From JAIOTH01 sp964639335 (GTDB lineage: Bacteria; Patescibacteriota; Patescibacteriia; UBA1558; S5-K13): 39,084 nucleotides of DNA. How positions within the stretch are numbered: position 1 is the first letter of the stretch; each line of letters begins with the position of its first letter. Position numbers and translations under genes: made by a program. A model generated the notes under the pieces. It was not told where the DNA came from and made no database searches. It saw only the letters and a program-made list of their open reading frames with translations. The DNA lies in assembly GCA_964639335.1 (NCBI GenBank), contig CAZXCJ010000005.1, forward strand, positions 1-39,084, written 5' to 3'. Positions 6,288 to 14,285 of this stretch are shown here, piece by piece.

Positions 6288-8636
6288 TTATTTTACAATA
6301 CCGATAAAATCTCCGATTTTATCTTTCAATTGTTGCAATCCATGATCATCCCCAACATCTACATGTGCAGTTGTCCAGTTACAGAAAGAATAAACCCCTT
6401 TTATTTTTTCCAGATCATCGTTACTTATTTCTTTGTTATTTTTTACGCCATCTATCGCTGTCGGAAAATCATTTGAGTTCCAGTGTAGTAAATTATTTTT
6501 TATAAACCTTTCAACTTCATATCTCAAATATTGTCCATATTCGACAATTTTTAATTCAATATCTAAACTTTCTGGAGGAATGTTCTGCAAATGACTTTCA
6601 AAGTTTTTTAATCTTTCAATAAATTTCTCTGATTTACTTTTGCAAATAAAACTTCCTCCGTACTCTTTTTCATTGCGCAAGATATTATACTCATTACCAC
6701 AATTCTTAAACTTCTTTCTTAAGAATTTGAAGAAAGTTCTGTGATGACTAAATACAAAAGTTTGTGAAAAGTTTTTTTGTTCTATTTCGATTAAATCTAC
6801 AAGACTACTCAAATTACTATTGTCTAAGCTAGTAATTGGATCGTCAAAAATCAAGATTTTATTTTTTTTATCCTTTTGAATATCAAGAAACGCAAAAAAG
6901 AAACATAAAGATAAGACTTGTAATTCACCTTCCGACAAGCCTTCCTTTAAATCTCTCTCGTTTCCTTCAGCGTCTAAAACCCTAAATGCAAACGGAGATT
7001 CCATTTTGTTTCCAATTCTCTCTGTTTTAAGTTTTAATTTAAAACTAAAATTAAAATTTTTAAAATATTCCTCTATTTTTTCTAATGGTTTTGTAAATAC
7101 TTCTTCCGAACAATATTTCTCGTAGTTCTTTTTTGCGTTTCCATATTTCTCTTTTGCGTCATCAAAACTCTTTTGTACTATTTTTAATTCTTTTTCTTTC
7201 AATTCTTTTTTCTTTTGGCTCTCAATTTTTTTCTCATTGAGAAACGCAATTTGTTGTTCAATTTCTTCTAATTTTGTGGCATTTTCTGAAATACGTTTTT
7301 GCAGTTTTTCGTCGGTATTATCGGTTTTAAACTTCTTGATAATCACATTCTTTTCACCAACAAATTTTTGGATATCTTCAAAAAACTTTACTAATGCCTC
7401 AAATTCTTTTTTTGCTTCATCATATAAAGATTTTATGTTTTCTTTATTCGGTTTTTTAAGGTTTGAAATTTTGACGACTAATTCACCAATTTTCTTTGTT
7501 GAAGGTTTTTTATAAGTTTTTTGTTCATCAACTGAACAAATATTCTTAATTTTATATTTCTGATTAAGTTCATTTAGACTTATAAAAATTGAAGCCAGAT
7601 CAAAATCTTTAATTTCTTGTTTTATAATTTCTAGCTCATCAATCAATGCTTGTTTATCGCTTATAAATTGTTGAGATTGCTTTTTGTAAGTTTCATCAAA
7701 AATTCCATTGTATGCCTTGATTATTTTTGCAATATTTTTTTCTTCATTTTTTGATTGGCAAAATGGACATTGTTCGGTGTGTGTTTTTATTATCTCAAGT
7801 CCAGTTTCAAAAAAATCTTTATGAAGTCGCAATTTTTCAATAAGTGTTTGTTTGGCTTCAATTTTAACTTGTTCTTTTAGATCAAAATTAAAAATGGCTT
7901 GATATTCTTCATAATCTGACAAAAAAATATCACTTTCTTCAGCTTCGATTTCTTCAATTGAATCCTGAATATCATCAACTATTTTTTGTGAAGATTGATC
8001 GGTTTCTAATTTCTTTTCAAGAGTTTTCTTCTCTTTGGCAAATTCACTTTTTATTTTTTTGATTTTTTCTTTTGGTTGGTTTTTATATTTTTGAAAATAT
8101 TTTTCTTCTTCATCTGATAAAGGAAAATCTAAAATATCCCTGTTGTCAGTGTTAAATTTTTGAAATATTTTTTCTTGCTTGTCTTTTTCAATTTTGGTTT
8201 TTTGTCGTACATCTCTTAATTTGATGGCGTCGCTATCAAACTCAATAATCATTTCTCCCGAATTTTGTTCCTGTTCATTTTGATATGTACCTCTTTCATG
8301 CCCAAGATGAATATTTTTATCAACGAATTCACGATCAAAAAATAAAATATCGTCTTTATTCTTTAATTTATCCCATTTATCAGAATTTACTGGATATTTA
8401 TATTCACCGTCGCTAAATAATAAACTCACCTCTTCTGGTGGCTTATGTTTGAAATTGAAATATTTATTTTGAGAAACATTTTTTAAAATATTACAAACGC
8501 AAGTTTTCCCGCTTCCATTCTCGCCATATAAAATATTTACATCGGGATGAAATTCGTCATTATTAAAAAACAATTGCCAAACAAAATCTTGGAATGACTT
8601 GTATTGCTTGATTTTTTTAATCGTTTTTAATTTCAT
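6288..8636 (-). CDS. AAA_13-family ATPase, RloC/PrrC-like, last gene of defence operon
   Basis: This 782-residue protein (from ATG 8636; a TTG two codons upstream is the alternative) has Walker A GENGSGKT (38-45), long coiled-coil arms with C290-P-F-C293 at the turn, an ABC signature-like LSEGELQVLSL, Walker B ILIFDDPITSLDN and a following TFVFSHH switch. This ABC/SMC-like layout with a hook cysteine pair is that of AAA_13 proteins such as RloC. RloC and PrrC carry a C-terminal anticodon nuclease; here the C-terminus holds R705-x3-E709 and a T-x-x-H758, resembling that nuclease triad (Arg, Glu at +4, later His), but spacing to the His is longer than I recall for RloC. Function as an RNase is therefore unproven. 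It starts 9 nt after the AlwI-type endonuclease gene, so it is in the restriction-modification operon. Partner proteins could sense restriction failure. Confidence 0.85.
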   Translation of the reverse strand: MKLKTIKKIKQYKSFQDFVWQLFFNNDEFHPDVNILYGENGSGKTCVCNILKNVSQNKYFNFKHKPPEEVSLLFSDGEYKYPVNSDKWDKLKNKDDILFFDREFVDKNIHLGHERGTYQNEQEQNSGEMIIEFDSDAIKLRDVRQKTKIEKDKQEKIFQKFNTDNRDILDFPLSDEEEKYFQKYKNQPKEKIKKIKSEFAKEKKTLEKKLETDQSSQKIVDDIQDSIEEIEAEESDIFLSDYEEYQAIFNFDLKEQVKIEAKQTLIEKLRLHKDFFETGLEIIKTHTEQCPFCQSKNEEKNIAKIIKAYNGIFDETYKKQSQQFISDKQALIDELEIIKQEIKDFDLASIFISLNELNQKYKIKNICSVDEQKTYKKPSTKKIGELVVKISNLKKPNKENIKSLYDEAKKEFEALVKFFEDIQKFVGEKNVIIKKFKTDNTDEKLQKRISENATKLEEIEQQIAFLNEKKIESQKKKELKEKELKIVQKSFDDAKEKYGNAKKNYEKYCSEEVFTKPLEKIEEYFKNFNFSFKLKLKTERIGNKMESPFAFRVLDAEGNERDLKEGLSEGELQVLSLCFFFAFLDIQKDKKNKILIFDDPITSLDNSNLSSLVDLIEIEQKNFSQTFVFSHHRTFFKFLRKKFKNCGNEYNILRNEKEYGGSFICKSKSEKFIERLKNFESHLQNIPPESLDIELKIVEYGQYLRYEVERFIKNNLLHWNSNDFPTAIDGVKNNKEISNDDLEKIKGVYSFCNWTTAHVDVGDDHGLQQLKDKIGDFIGIVK

Positions 8637-8645
8637 AAACAATTT

Positions 8646-10175
8646 TTACATAACATTATACAGGGCTTTCTGGCTTTCCAAATGTCCTAAAAATTCCTCA
8701 ATCGTTTTTGGAGCAATAAAAAGATTTTCTGTTTGTTTTACATAGTTAATTTGCTTTACAGAATCACTGAATATGCTTGGTGCGACAAAATAACACATTG
8801 AATTTTTTGCTTTTTTCCCAAATTCTTCCAAATGTCTACTAATGGGCCATGCTTCCATCATGGTTTGTATTCGTCCCTCGGACATCGTTACTTCAATCAA
8901 AATTCCGTTTACATCCTCAAAACACTCAATATCACCAGTATTGCCAACACCTCCCGCTGTTGATGTAGGAATACCCTCATCATCAATAGGATAGTTTGGG
9001 ATTACTTTTACATCTGGAAATTTTGATTTGACTGCTAATGCAGTCAAAAACTCAAGTCGTGTTGGATTAGAGAGATATTTTAAAGTCTCATCTTTACTTA
9101 ATCGTTTATTTGATAAATTCAACATTTCTATTTTTATTTTATCCCAAGCATAAACACCCACCCACTTTGTTAAGAACTTATCTTGTTCCGAAACAGAAAC
9201 TGCTTTTGGTACAAATGAAATAAGATTTTCATCAACTGTTGAGATGTATTCAAAATAACTTTCTTCCGTATCATATTTTTTATATTCAGAATAATTTTCC
9301 AAAACATAACCAACTTTTGCTTGTTCATTTTTATTGATATCAATAAATCGTCCACCGCCACGCAAAGAAATAAGTCCAGTTAGCCTCATTTTCCTAATAA
9401 ACTCATCAGGATAATCAACCAATATAGACTTATCATCTCTGGCGATGTCCTTTTCTTCCATAATTTCATCCCTGCAAATTTCAGCTATAACTTCCCAACT
9501 TGGAGAATAGCCAAAATCTTGCCGGAGTTTTTTAATCCTTTGATACAACTTTTCTGCATCGTTGTCTTTCCAATAAATTATTAAAGGCAATTCCAACTTA
9601 GAAATTCCAGCGTCATTACATTCATCATCCGCATTAAGTTTGGTAATTACTTGGAGCAACAAAACCAACGGCACATTCTCATTCAAAACTCTGCGAAAGG
9701 GACTATTGCTCTGATATTTAACAAAAGCATTTAGGAATGCCTGTTGTTCAAATTCTGGATGTTCATTATCAACAAGTTTCAATCCTATTTCGGAAAATCG
9801 TATTTTTTTCCCAGACCTATAAAAAACAAAACCTAATTCTTTGGCAATTTTAAACCATGTATCAAAACGAGAAGGCCAACCCTTACTAAAACCTGCCTCT
9901 TTATGATTTTGTGGGTTATCTTTCAAAACTTTGGAAACTTCCTTATCTGTCAAAGGCTCTTTTGTTTTGATTTTCTTTTTTACACCTACAGACAATTTTG
10001 TAGGTCTATATAGTCCAATTCTGATTATTTCGCCTGCAATTTTTTCTGCTAAATCATCATCGAGAATTTGCCCATTATAATCTTTTAAAACACCAAGAAA
10101 CCACTTTAACCGCTCAGGATTTCTAAGTGTTGTTGTAAATAATAATGGCTTATATTCAGATTGTCGTTTGCTCAT
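8646..10175 (-). CDS. AlwI-family type II restriction endonuclease
   Basis: This 509-residue protein starts SKRQSEYKPLLFTTTLRNPE and continues RLKWFLGVL, the N-terminal pattern of the AlwI/PleI/MlyI/BstNBI group, which cut at a fixed distance outside a short asymmetric site. The probable PD-(D/E)xK-like core is GNTGDIECFEDVNGILIEVT (411-430), with Asp415 and Glu428 followed by Val-Thr. It lies 4 nt after the D12 methyltransferase and 9 nt before the AAA_13 gene on the same strand. Asymmetric sites need methylation on both strands, which fits the two adenine methyltransferase modules directly upstream. The recognition sequence cannot be read from the protein. Confidence 0.87.
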   Translation of the reverse strand: MSKRQSEYKPLLFTTTLRNPERLKWFLGVLKDYNGQILDDDLAEKIAGEIIRIGLYRPTKLSVGVKKKIKTKEPLTDKEVSKVLKDNPQNHKEAGFSKGWPSRFDTWFKIAKELGFVFYRSGKKIRFSEIGLKLVDNEHPEFEQQAFLNAFVKYQSNSPFRRVLNENVPLVLLLQVITKLNADDECNDAGISKLELPLIIYWKDNDAEKLYQRIKKLRQDFGYSPSWEVIAEICRDEIMEEKDIARDDKSILVDYPDEFIRKMRLTGLISLRGGGRFIDINKNEQAKVGYVLENYSEYKKYDTEESYFEYISTVDENLISFVPKAVSVSEQDKFLTKWVGVYAWDKIKIEMLNLSNKRLSKDETLKYLSNPTRLEFLTALAVKSKFPDVKVIPNYPIDDEGIPTSTAGGVGNTGDIECFEDVNGILIEVTMSEGRIQTMMEAWPISRHLEEFGKKAKNSMCYFVAPSIFSDSVKQINYVKQTENLFIAPKTIEEFLGHLESQKALYNVM

Positions 10176-10179
10176 AATT

Positions 10180-11085
10180 TTAATAGTTAGTGATCAAAAC
10201 TTCTTTAATTATCTTTTTGCCGTTATTGTGATAATTAATGTAGTTACTTTCTATTTTGTTTACTTTGTATTTTTTCATCCATTCAAGCAATAAATCATTT
10301 TTATTCCCATTATAGTGAGTAACATTTGATAGAGCGAACTTAACGCCATTTTTATTTAAGTCATCAATCATTTTTAATAAGTCCGCCTCTGATTTTTGAT
10401 CCCATAATTTATTATATTCGCTTGCGGATATTAAATACGGAGGATCTAAATATACAAAATCATTTTTTAAATATTTTTTGTCAGAAAAAAACTTTTTAAA
10501 ATCTTTTGATGTTATAGATATTTTTTTATCTTGCACAAAATCAAAGTAGTCGTTCAAAGCATTAACAACATTCTTGTTAAAATCAACATTTCCAACCGGC
10601 AAATTGAATTTCCCACCGCCATTAAATCTTAACATTCTATTGAAGCCGTAAATAAGCAAGATGTATAAAATAAGCGAGTCATTTTTTTGGTAATTATTTA
10701 CACACATTCTTAATTTATCATATCCGTCTTTGTTAAATCTTGCATAGTAAGTTTTTTTGAACTCTTTTTTTAGAGAATCTGGAACAACATCTTTTTTGTA
10801 TGAATGCGAGAATTTATATTTGTGAATAATTTTTTCAGCGTCTTTAAAAAACTTTTCTGGTTTTTTTGAACTGGCAATTAAAAGTTTATGTATATTTATA
10901 AGATGTTTGTCTATATCGTTGAGAAAATATTTTTTTGCTTTGATATTTAAAAATACCGTTCCGCCACCGACAAAAGGTTCATAAAAATTGTTTATTTCTT
11001 TGGGAAACAAATTTACCAATTGCCTCATCAGTTTGTATTTATCTCCGACATAGAATAGGGGCGATCTTTTTATTTTATTGTTCAT
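10180..11085 (-). CDS. D12-class DNA adenine-N6 methyltransferase (Dam family)
   Basis: It transfers a methyl group from AdoMet to adenine in DNA. The 301-residue protein has the family order: target-lobe start SPLFYVGDKYKLMRQL (8-23), AdoMet motif I FYEPFVGGGTVFLN (34-47), and catalytic motif IV DFVYLDPPYL (209-218; DPPY at 214-217). The length is typical of Dam-like enzymes. Its ATG overlaps the stop of the RadC-methyltransferase gene by 4 bp (ATGA), showing translational coupling. It should protect one strand of the AlwI-type site. Confidence 0.92.
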   Translation of the reverse strand: MNNKIKRSPLFYVGDKYKLMRQLVNLFPKEINNFYEPFVGGGTVFLNIKAKKYFLNDIDKHLINIHKLLIASSKKPEKFFKDAEKIIHKYKFSHSYKKDVVPDSLKKEFKKTYYARFNKDGYDKLRMCVNNYQKNDSLILYILLIYGFNRMLRFNGGGKFNLPVGNVDFNKNVVNALNDYFDFVQDKKISITSKDFKKFFSDKKYLKNDFVYLDPPYLISASEYNKLWDQKSEADLLKMIDDLNKNGVKFALSNVTHYNGNKNDLLLEWMKKYKVNKIESNYINYHNNGKKIIKEVLITNY

Positions 11086-12890
11086 ATTTTTGCTTTCGTT
11101 ACGAACAGGTATTCTTTATGATTATTAAAATTAGTATTGCCTGCGTTAAAGTGTCTGTAATTTTTTTCAAAAACTTTGGTTGGTCCTTTTTTCTGTAAAA
11201 TCTGTTCAATTTCTTGAAGCGTGATTTTATTTCTTGATGAATTACTTTTTGAATCGTAGGTGTTGTTGTACGAAACGACTAAATATTGAGTGTCAAGATC
11301 TCGCACAAGTTCTGCAAATTTTTCTTTAGCATTAGCTCGACAGTAATCACTCATATTTTCTGGATCTGGTTTTAGTGCAACTCCATGAAGTTTTGGCTTA
11401 TCCCACTTGGTTAATGTTTCAAGCACATGATAAAACCTGCTGTATTGCCTAGAATTGTAAGGCGGGTCAATATAAACAATATCAGCCTTTATTTTTTTTG
11501 CCAAATCATTTGTATCTTCTTGAAAAATTGATATCTCTTGCGTATCTATTGGATCAATCGGTTTCATAAAAAAGCTGTCATTCACAAACTCTTTTTTAAA
11601 ATAAGCGTCAAAATGTCCGACTGTATTAGCGATTTTATCAGCGGTATAAAGCAATGAAGTAATCAGTATGTAATATTCCCGCTCCGTTAAATTATTTTTA
11701 TTTTCTTCAATGTTTTCTCTGATAAAGCCGATGATTTTTGCTGAATTATTGCTAAAAAACTTTCCGCCAAAGTTTTTAGAAAAATAATTTTCCTCTAAAT
11801 CATCGCTATAGATATTGTTATAGCTTTTTATGATATTATCTATCTTATATTTATCCCATGACTCGTTACCAAAAAAAGCGCGGTATATAGCGTAATTTGA
11901 ATGTAAAAAATCATTTAATAACACTTTTTCAAAATGTTTTGTGGCAACTGCGGATACCACGCCTGTTCCTGCAAAAATATCTGCAAATGATTTTCCGCTA
12001 CATTCCTTGCTGATAATAGAAAAAATCCATTCAATTAGTTTATGTTTATTTCCGATATATCTACGGTTATGTAATTGTATATGATTTTCTTTTACTTGCG
12101 GAATATAGAAATAATTTTCTTGGATTTTTTCGGCCGTTATTTCATAAGCAGGTCTTTCGGCTTCAAACATCGCGAAAAGCGTTTCCTGTATGCCGTCGGC
12201 AACATAATCAAAATTGTCTTTTTGTTTCTTTATTTTTTCATAAAAACTATAATGGTTATTTTGAGAAACAATAATAAAATCAATTACGGGGATTCCCATT
12301 ATTTCTCCGGCTTGTACTATCTTTTCAATAATTTGATTATCTTTTTCGCTTGGCGATGAATCTCCTGACGGATGATTGTGTATCAAAATCACACTTGCGG
12401 CATTTAACTCTGTTGCTGGATAAAAAATCTCTCTTGGATGTAGTAGGGTTTTATTAAGAAGTCCAACGCTCACAACCTCTTTCTTTAGTAAAATACTTCT
12501 TGCATTAAGATATAAACAGACAAGATATTCTTTTTTCTTTTCTCTAAGATCATAAGTGAGAGATAAAACATCTTGGGAATTTTTTATAACAATTTCTTTT
12601 GTTTTATCCTCGTCGTAAAATCTTTTTACCAAAGAAATCGCGGAAGCGATTTGTAATGCTTTAGCCTGTCCAATGCCTGAAATTTTCAAAAGATCATCAA
12701 TGGTTATATTTAGAAAATTTTTACCAAATTTTTTAATGATGTTCTCTGAAAGCTGTCTAACATTTTTCCCTTTTATGCCACTACCCAAAAGAATTGCCAA
12801 AAGATCACTTTTTGAAAGTGCATCCGCCCCTTTTTGGAGGAATCGTTCTCTCGGACGATCGATTTTTGGTATGTCTTTAATTTTTGGCAT
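11082..12890 (-). CDS. RadC-DNA adenine methyltransferase fusion
   Basis: One uninterrupted 602-residue frame joins two domains. Residues 1-~220 are RadC: N-terminal RERFLQKGADALSKSDLLAI, a helix-hairpin-helix ISGIGQAKALQIA (70-82) and the JAMM metalloprotease-type motif H171-N-H173...S181-x2-D184 inside HNHPSGDSSPSEKD. A linker (~222-270) leads to a D12 adenine methyltransferase with RRYIGNKHKLIEWIFS (276-291), AdoMet motif DIFAGTGVV (304-312) and catalytic YIDPPYNSRQY (473-483). All catalytic residues of both halves appear intact. RadC normally stands alone, and its biochemical role is still debated. The fusion sits second from the start of a restriction-modification operon (2 nt after the GIY-YIG gene, 4-bp overlap with the D12 gene). 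A role of the RadC half in the restriction system is inference. Confidence 0.9.
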   Translation of the reverse strand: MPKIKDIPKIDRPRERFLQKGADALSKSDLLAILLGSGIKGKNVRQLSENIIKKFGKNFLNITIDDLLKISGIGQAKALQIASAISLVKRFYDEDKTKEIVIKNSQDVLSLTYDLREKKKEYLVCLYLNARSILLKKEVVSVGLLNKTLLHPREIFYPATELNAASVILIHNHPSGDSSPSEKDNQIIEKIVQAGEIMGIPVIDFIIVSQNNHYSFYEKIKKQKDNFDYVADGIQETLFAMFEAERPAYEITAEKIQENYFYIPQVKENHIQLHNRRYIGNKHKLIEWIFSIISKECSGKSFADIFAGTGVVSAVATKHFEKVLLNDFLHSNYAIYRAFFGNESWDKYKIDNIIKSYNNIYSDDLEENYFSKNFGGKFFSNNSAKIIGFIRENIEENKNNLTEREYYILITSLLYTADKIANTVGHFDAYFKKEFVNDSFFMKPIDPIDTQEISIFQEDTNDLAKKIKADIVYIDPPYNSRQYSRFYHVLETLTKWDKPKLHGVALKPDPENMSDYCRANAKEKFAELVRDLDTQYLVVSYNNTYDSKSNSSRNKITLQEIEQILQKKGPTKVFEKNYRHFNAGNTNFNNHKEYLFVTKAKI

Positions 12891-12892
12891 AG

Positions 12893-13741
12893 TTATTTTT
12901 TATAGATTTCTTCAAGTGTTTTTCCATTTTTTGTTTTCCATTTTTTCCAACCACTTGTGGAATTTCCCAAAACAATATCAGATGCTGCACTCGGACTATT
13001 AAAAACATAATCTTTGATAAAGATATAAAGATTTTCATCCTTTTTTTCTAAATAACCGTTAGAAATCAGTTTATTAATATTTTTATTATTTCTTTCCGCC
13101 ACTGCATTGGAAAGTTGAGTTGTTGCTGTTGAATCTTTATATACAACAAACCCCTCGTTTGTCATTCGACCATTTGCCATTGCCATTTTACCACCACAAG
13201 TAAATAATGGATCGGAGGCATTTGCTTGTTCTTTTGAAGCAATTTCTTGTAAAATTGGGTATCCGACTGCAGTAAGTAGAAGTTTTAAATTACTTAAAAA
13301 TTCTTCCATTTCCGCAATATCAGCTTCGGACAATGAGGGCAATATCGATTTTGCACCATTTTCCAGATTAAATCTTTTTACTTTTGTAGCAATTTCTATG
13401 CATCTACTCTCAAGATATTTTACATGCGCTTTAGTAAGATTATTATCTTTACTCACAAAAGCTATTGCGGTAAACCAAAAATCTTTTGAGCTATCATGTG
13501 TAATTAATCTATTCCATAAATTTTCAGCTTCACCAATGTATGTAGTAGATAATAAGGCTTCCTCATCTTCTTTCCCAATTAAAAAATAAACTGCCGGCTT
13601 ATTGCAATCAGGGCGTTGTTTGATGTCTTTAAGTTTATTGCGTGGAATAACTATGGCCTGACCAACCCAGTTGCTTAATTCGGCAGTTTTTAGACCATTC
13701 GGTTCACCGTCAACAAGAAAAATTTTGATTGTTTTAGCCAT
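12893..13741 (-). CDS. GIY-YIG nuclease-like protein with DUF4357 C-terminal domain
   Basis: The 282-residue protein has a degenerate GIY-YIG core: PAVYFLIGKEDE (~49-60), then TTYIGEAENLWNRLITH (~67-83) containing the YIG and a conserved Arg, WFTAIAFVSKD, and the later AHVKYLESRCIEIA with the probable catalytic Glu. The C-terminus has VFNSPSAASDIVLGNSTSGW, WKTKNGKTLEE, the usual DUF4357 pattern. Such GIY-YIG/DUF4357 proteins are frequently annotated in bacterial accessory regions; whether this one cuts DNA or only binds it is unknown. It lies 5 nt after the XRE gene and 2 nt before the RadC-methyltransferase fusion. Confidence 0.82.
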   Translation of the reverse strand: MAKTIKIFLVDGEPNGLKTAELSNWVGQAIVIPRNKLKDIKQRPDCNKPAVYFLIGKEDEEALLSTTYIGEAENLWNRLITHDSSKDFWFTAIAFVSKDNNLTKAHVKYLESRCIEIATKVKRFNLENGAKSILPSLSEADIAEMEEFLSNLKLLLTAVGYPILQEIASKEQANASDPLFTCGGKMAMANGRMTNEGFVVYKDSTATTQLSNAVAERNNKNINKLISNGYLEKKDENLYIFIKDYVFNSPSAASDIVLGNSTSGWKKWKTKNGKTLEEIYKK

Positions 13742-13746
13742 ATATT

Positions 13747-13953
13747 TTATTTTATTAAATCATCAATTGCTACGCCAAGAACTTTGGCTAATTTTGCCAT
13801 AATAAACACGGACGGCTTTTTTATTACATTACTTTCAATTTTTGTTAGGGTTGTATACTTAACATCAGATTTTTTGGCAAAATCCTCCTGTGATAATCCT
13901 GCTTTGTTACGATATTTCTTTATGTTTTCCCCAATTTTTATTTCCATTGTCAT
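13747..13953 (-). CDS. Small XRE-family regulator, probable controller protein
   Basis: This 68-residue protein (66 if the second Met at 13947 is used) is a single HTH_3 domain: IGENIKKYRNKAGLSQEDFA, then KKSDVKYTTLTKIESN (recognition helix), and a C-terminal helix AKLAKVLGVAIDDLI. Single-domain XRE proteins at the head of restriction-modification operons usually act as C-proteins that time methylase and nuclease expression. It is first in the six-gene operon, with an inverted repeat in its upstream region (13971-13994) that could be its operator. Regulation is inferred. Confidence 0.9.
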   Translation of the reverse strand: MTMEIKIGENIKKYRNKAGLSQEDFAKKSDVKYTTLTKIESNVIKKPSVFIMAKLAKVLGVAIDDLIK

Positions 13954-13970
13954 ATTTTCAATTATTTGAT

Positions 13971-13999
13971 AGTATTATAGTGTTATGCTATACTTTCAA
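13971..13999 (-). promoter_or_regulatory. Candidate promoter and operator of the defence operon
   Basis: The 24-bp dyad AGTATTATAG-tgttatg-CTATACT (13971-13994) lies 18 bp upstream of the XRE start. It overlaps a perfect -10 TATAAT (13979-13974, minus strand). The best -35 candidate TTGAAA (13999-13994) is only 14 nt away, so promoter spacing is poor. A dyad overlapping the -10 of an XRE-led operon is the usual place for autoregulation. Confidence 0.4.
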
Positions 14000-14061
14000 T
14001 ATAATGATACCAAATATTTTAATTTCTAACAATAAAAATAAAGTAAAAAAAACCAACCAAA

Positions 14062-14089
14062 AAACCGCCTTTATAAAACTTGGCGGTCT
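14062..14089. terminator. ACCGCC/GGCGGT intrinsic terminator between tRNA-Asn and the XRE gene
   Basis: ACCGCC (64-69 of 14,000) pairs with GGCGGT (14082-14087) over a 12-nt loop. It has A runs on one side and CTTTT on the other, so it can end transcription in either direction. It separates the tRNA-Asn unit from the defence operon. Confidence 0.7.
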
Positions 14090-14142
14090 TTTAATATTCC
14101 AACAAGTGACTATGCGTACAGGTCACTCGATAAAAAATTTAC

Positions 14143-14209
14143 TGGCTCCGCCTCTCAACTTCGTTCGAGACGTCGCAAAAAAATAATGAACTTTTCGTTC
14201 ATTATTTTT
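14143..14209 (-). repeat. Repeat copy B with tRNA-Asn terminator hairpin
   Basis: The stretch TGGCTCCGCCTCTCAACTTC...GACGTCGC is the near-identical counterpart of 5109-5143. It is followed by a 14-bp stem (14178-14191 with 14197-14210, loop TTTTC) whose end abuts the CCA of tRNA-Asn; on the minus strand this is a good intrinsic terminator for the tRNA. Within it TCTCAAC-ttc-GTTCGAGA is itself a near-palindrome. Confidence 0.7.
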
Positions 14210-14285
14210 TGGCTCCGCGAGTCGGACTCGAACCGACGACCAATTGATTAACAGTCAACTGCTCTACCAACTGAGCTATCGCGGA
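14210..14285 (-). tRNA. tRNA-Asn (GTT)
   Basis: The minus strand folds as a 76-nt tRNA with 3' CCA encoded. Acceptor TCCGCGA pairs with TCGCGGA; D arm has TAGCTCAGTTGGTAGAGC; the anticodon loop reads CTGTTAA within stem TTGA/TCAA, giving anticodon GTT; the T arm is GTCGG-TTCGAGT-CCGAC. Its 5' end is duplicated nearby (see 14286-14593). Confidence 0.96.

Noticed and set aside
13966..14010. Strong classical promoter for the defence operon
   Set aside because: The best -35/-10 pair has 14-nt spacing; only a tentative promoter/operator was listed.
13890..14186. Plus-strand open frame overlapping the XRE start and terminator
   Set aside because: It is antisense to the XRE gene, then crosses the operator region, a terminator hairpin and repeat copy B.
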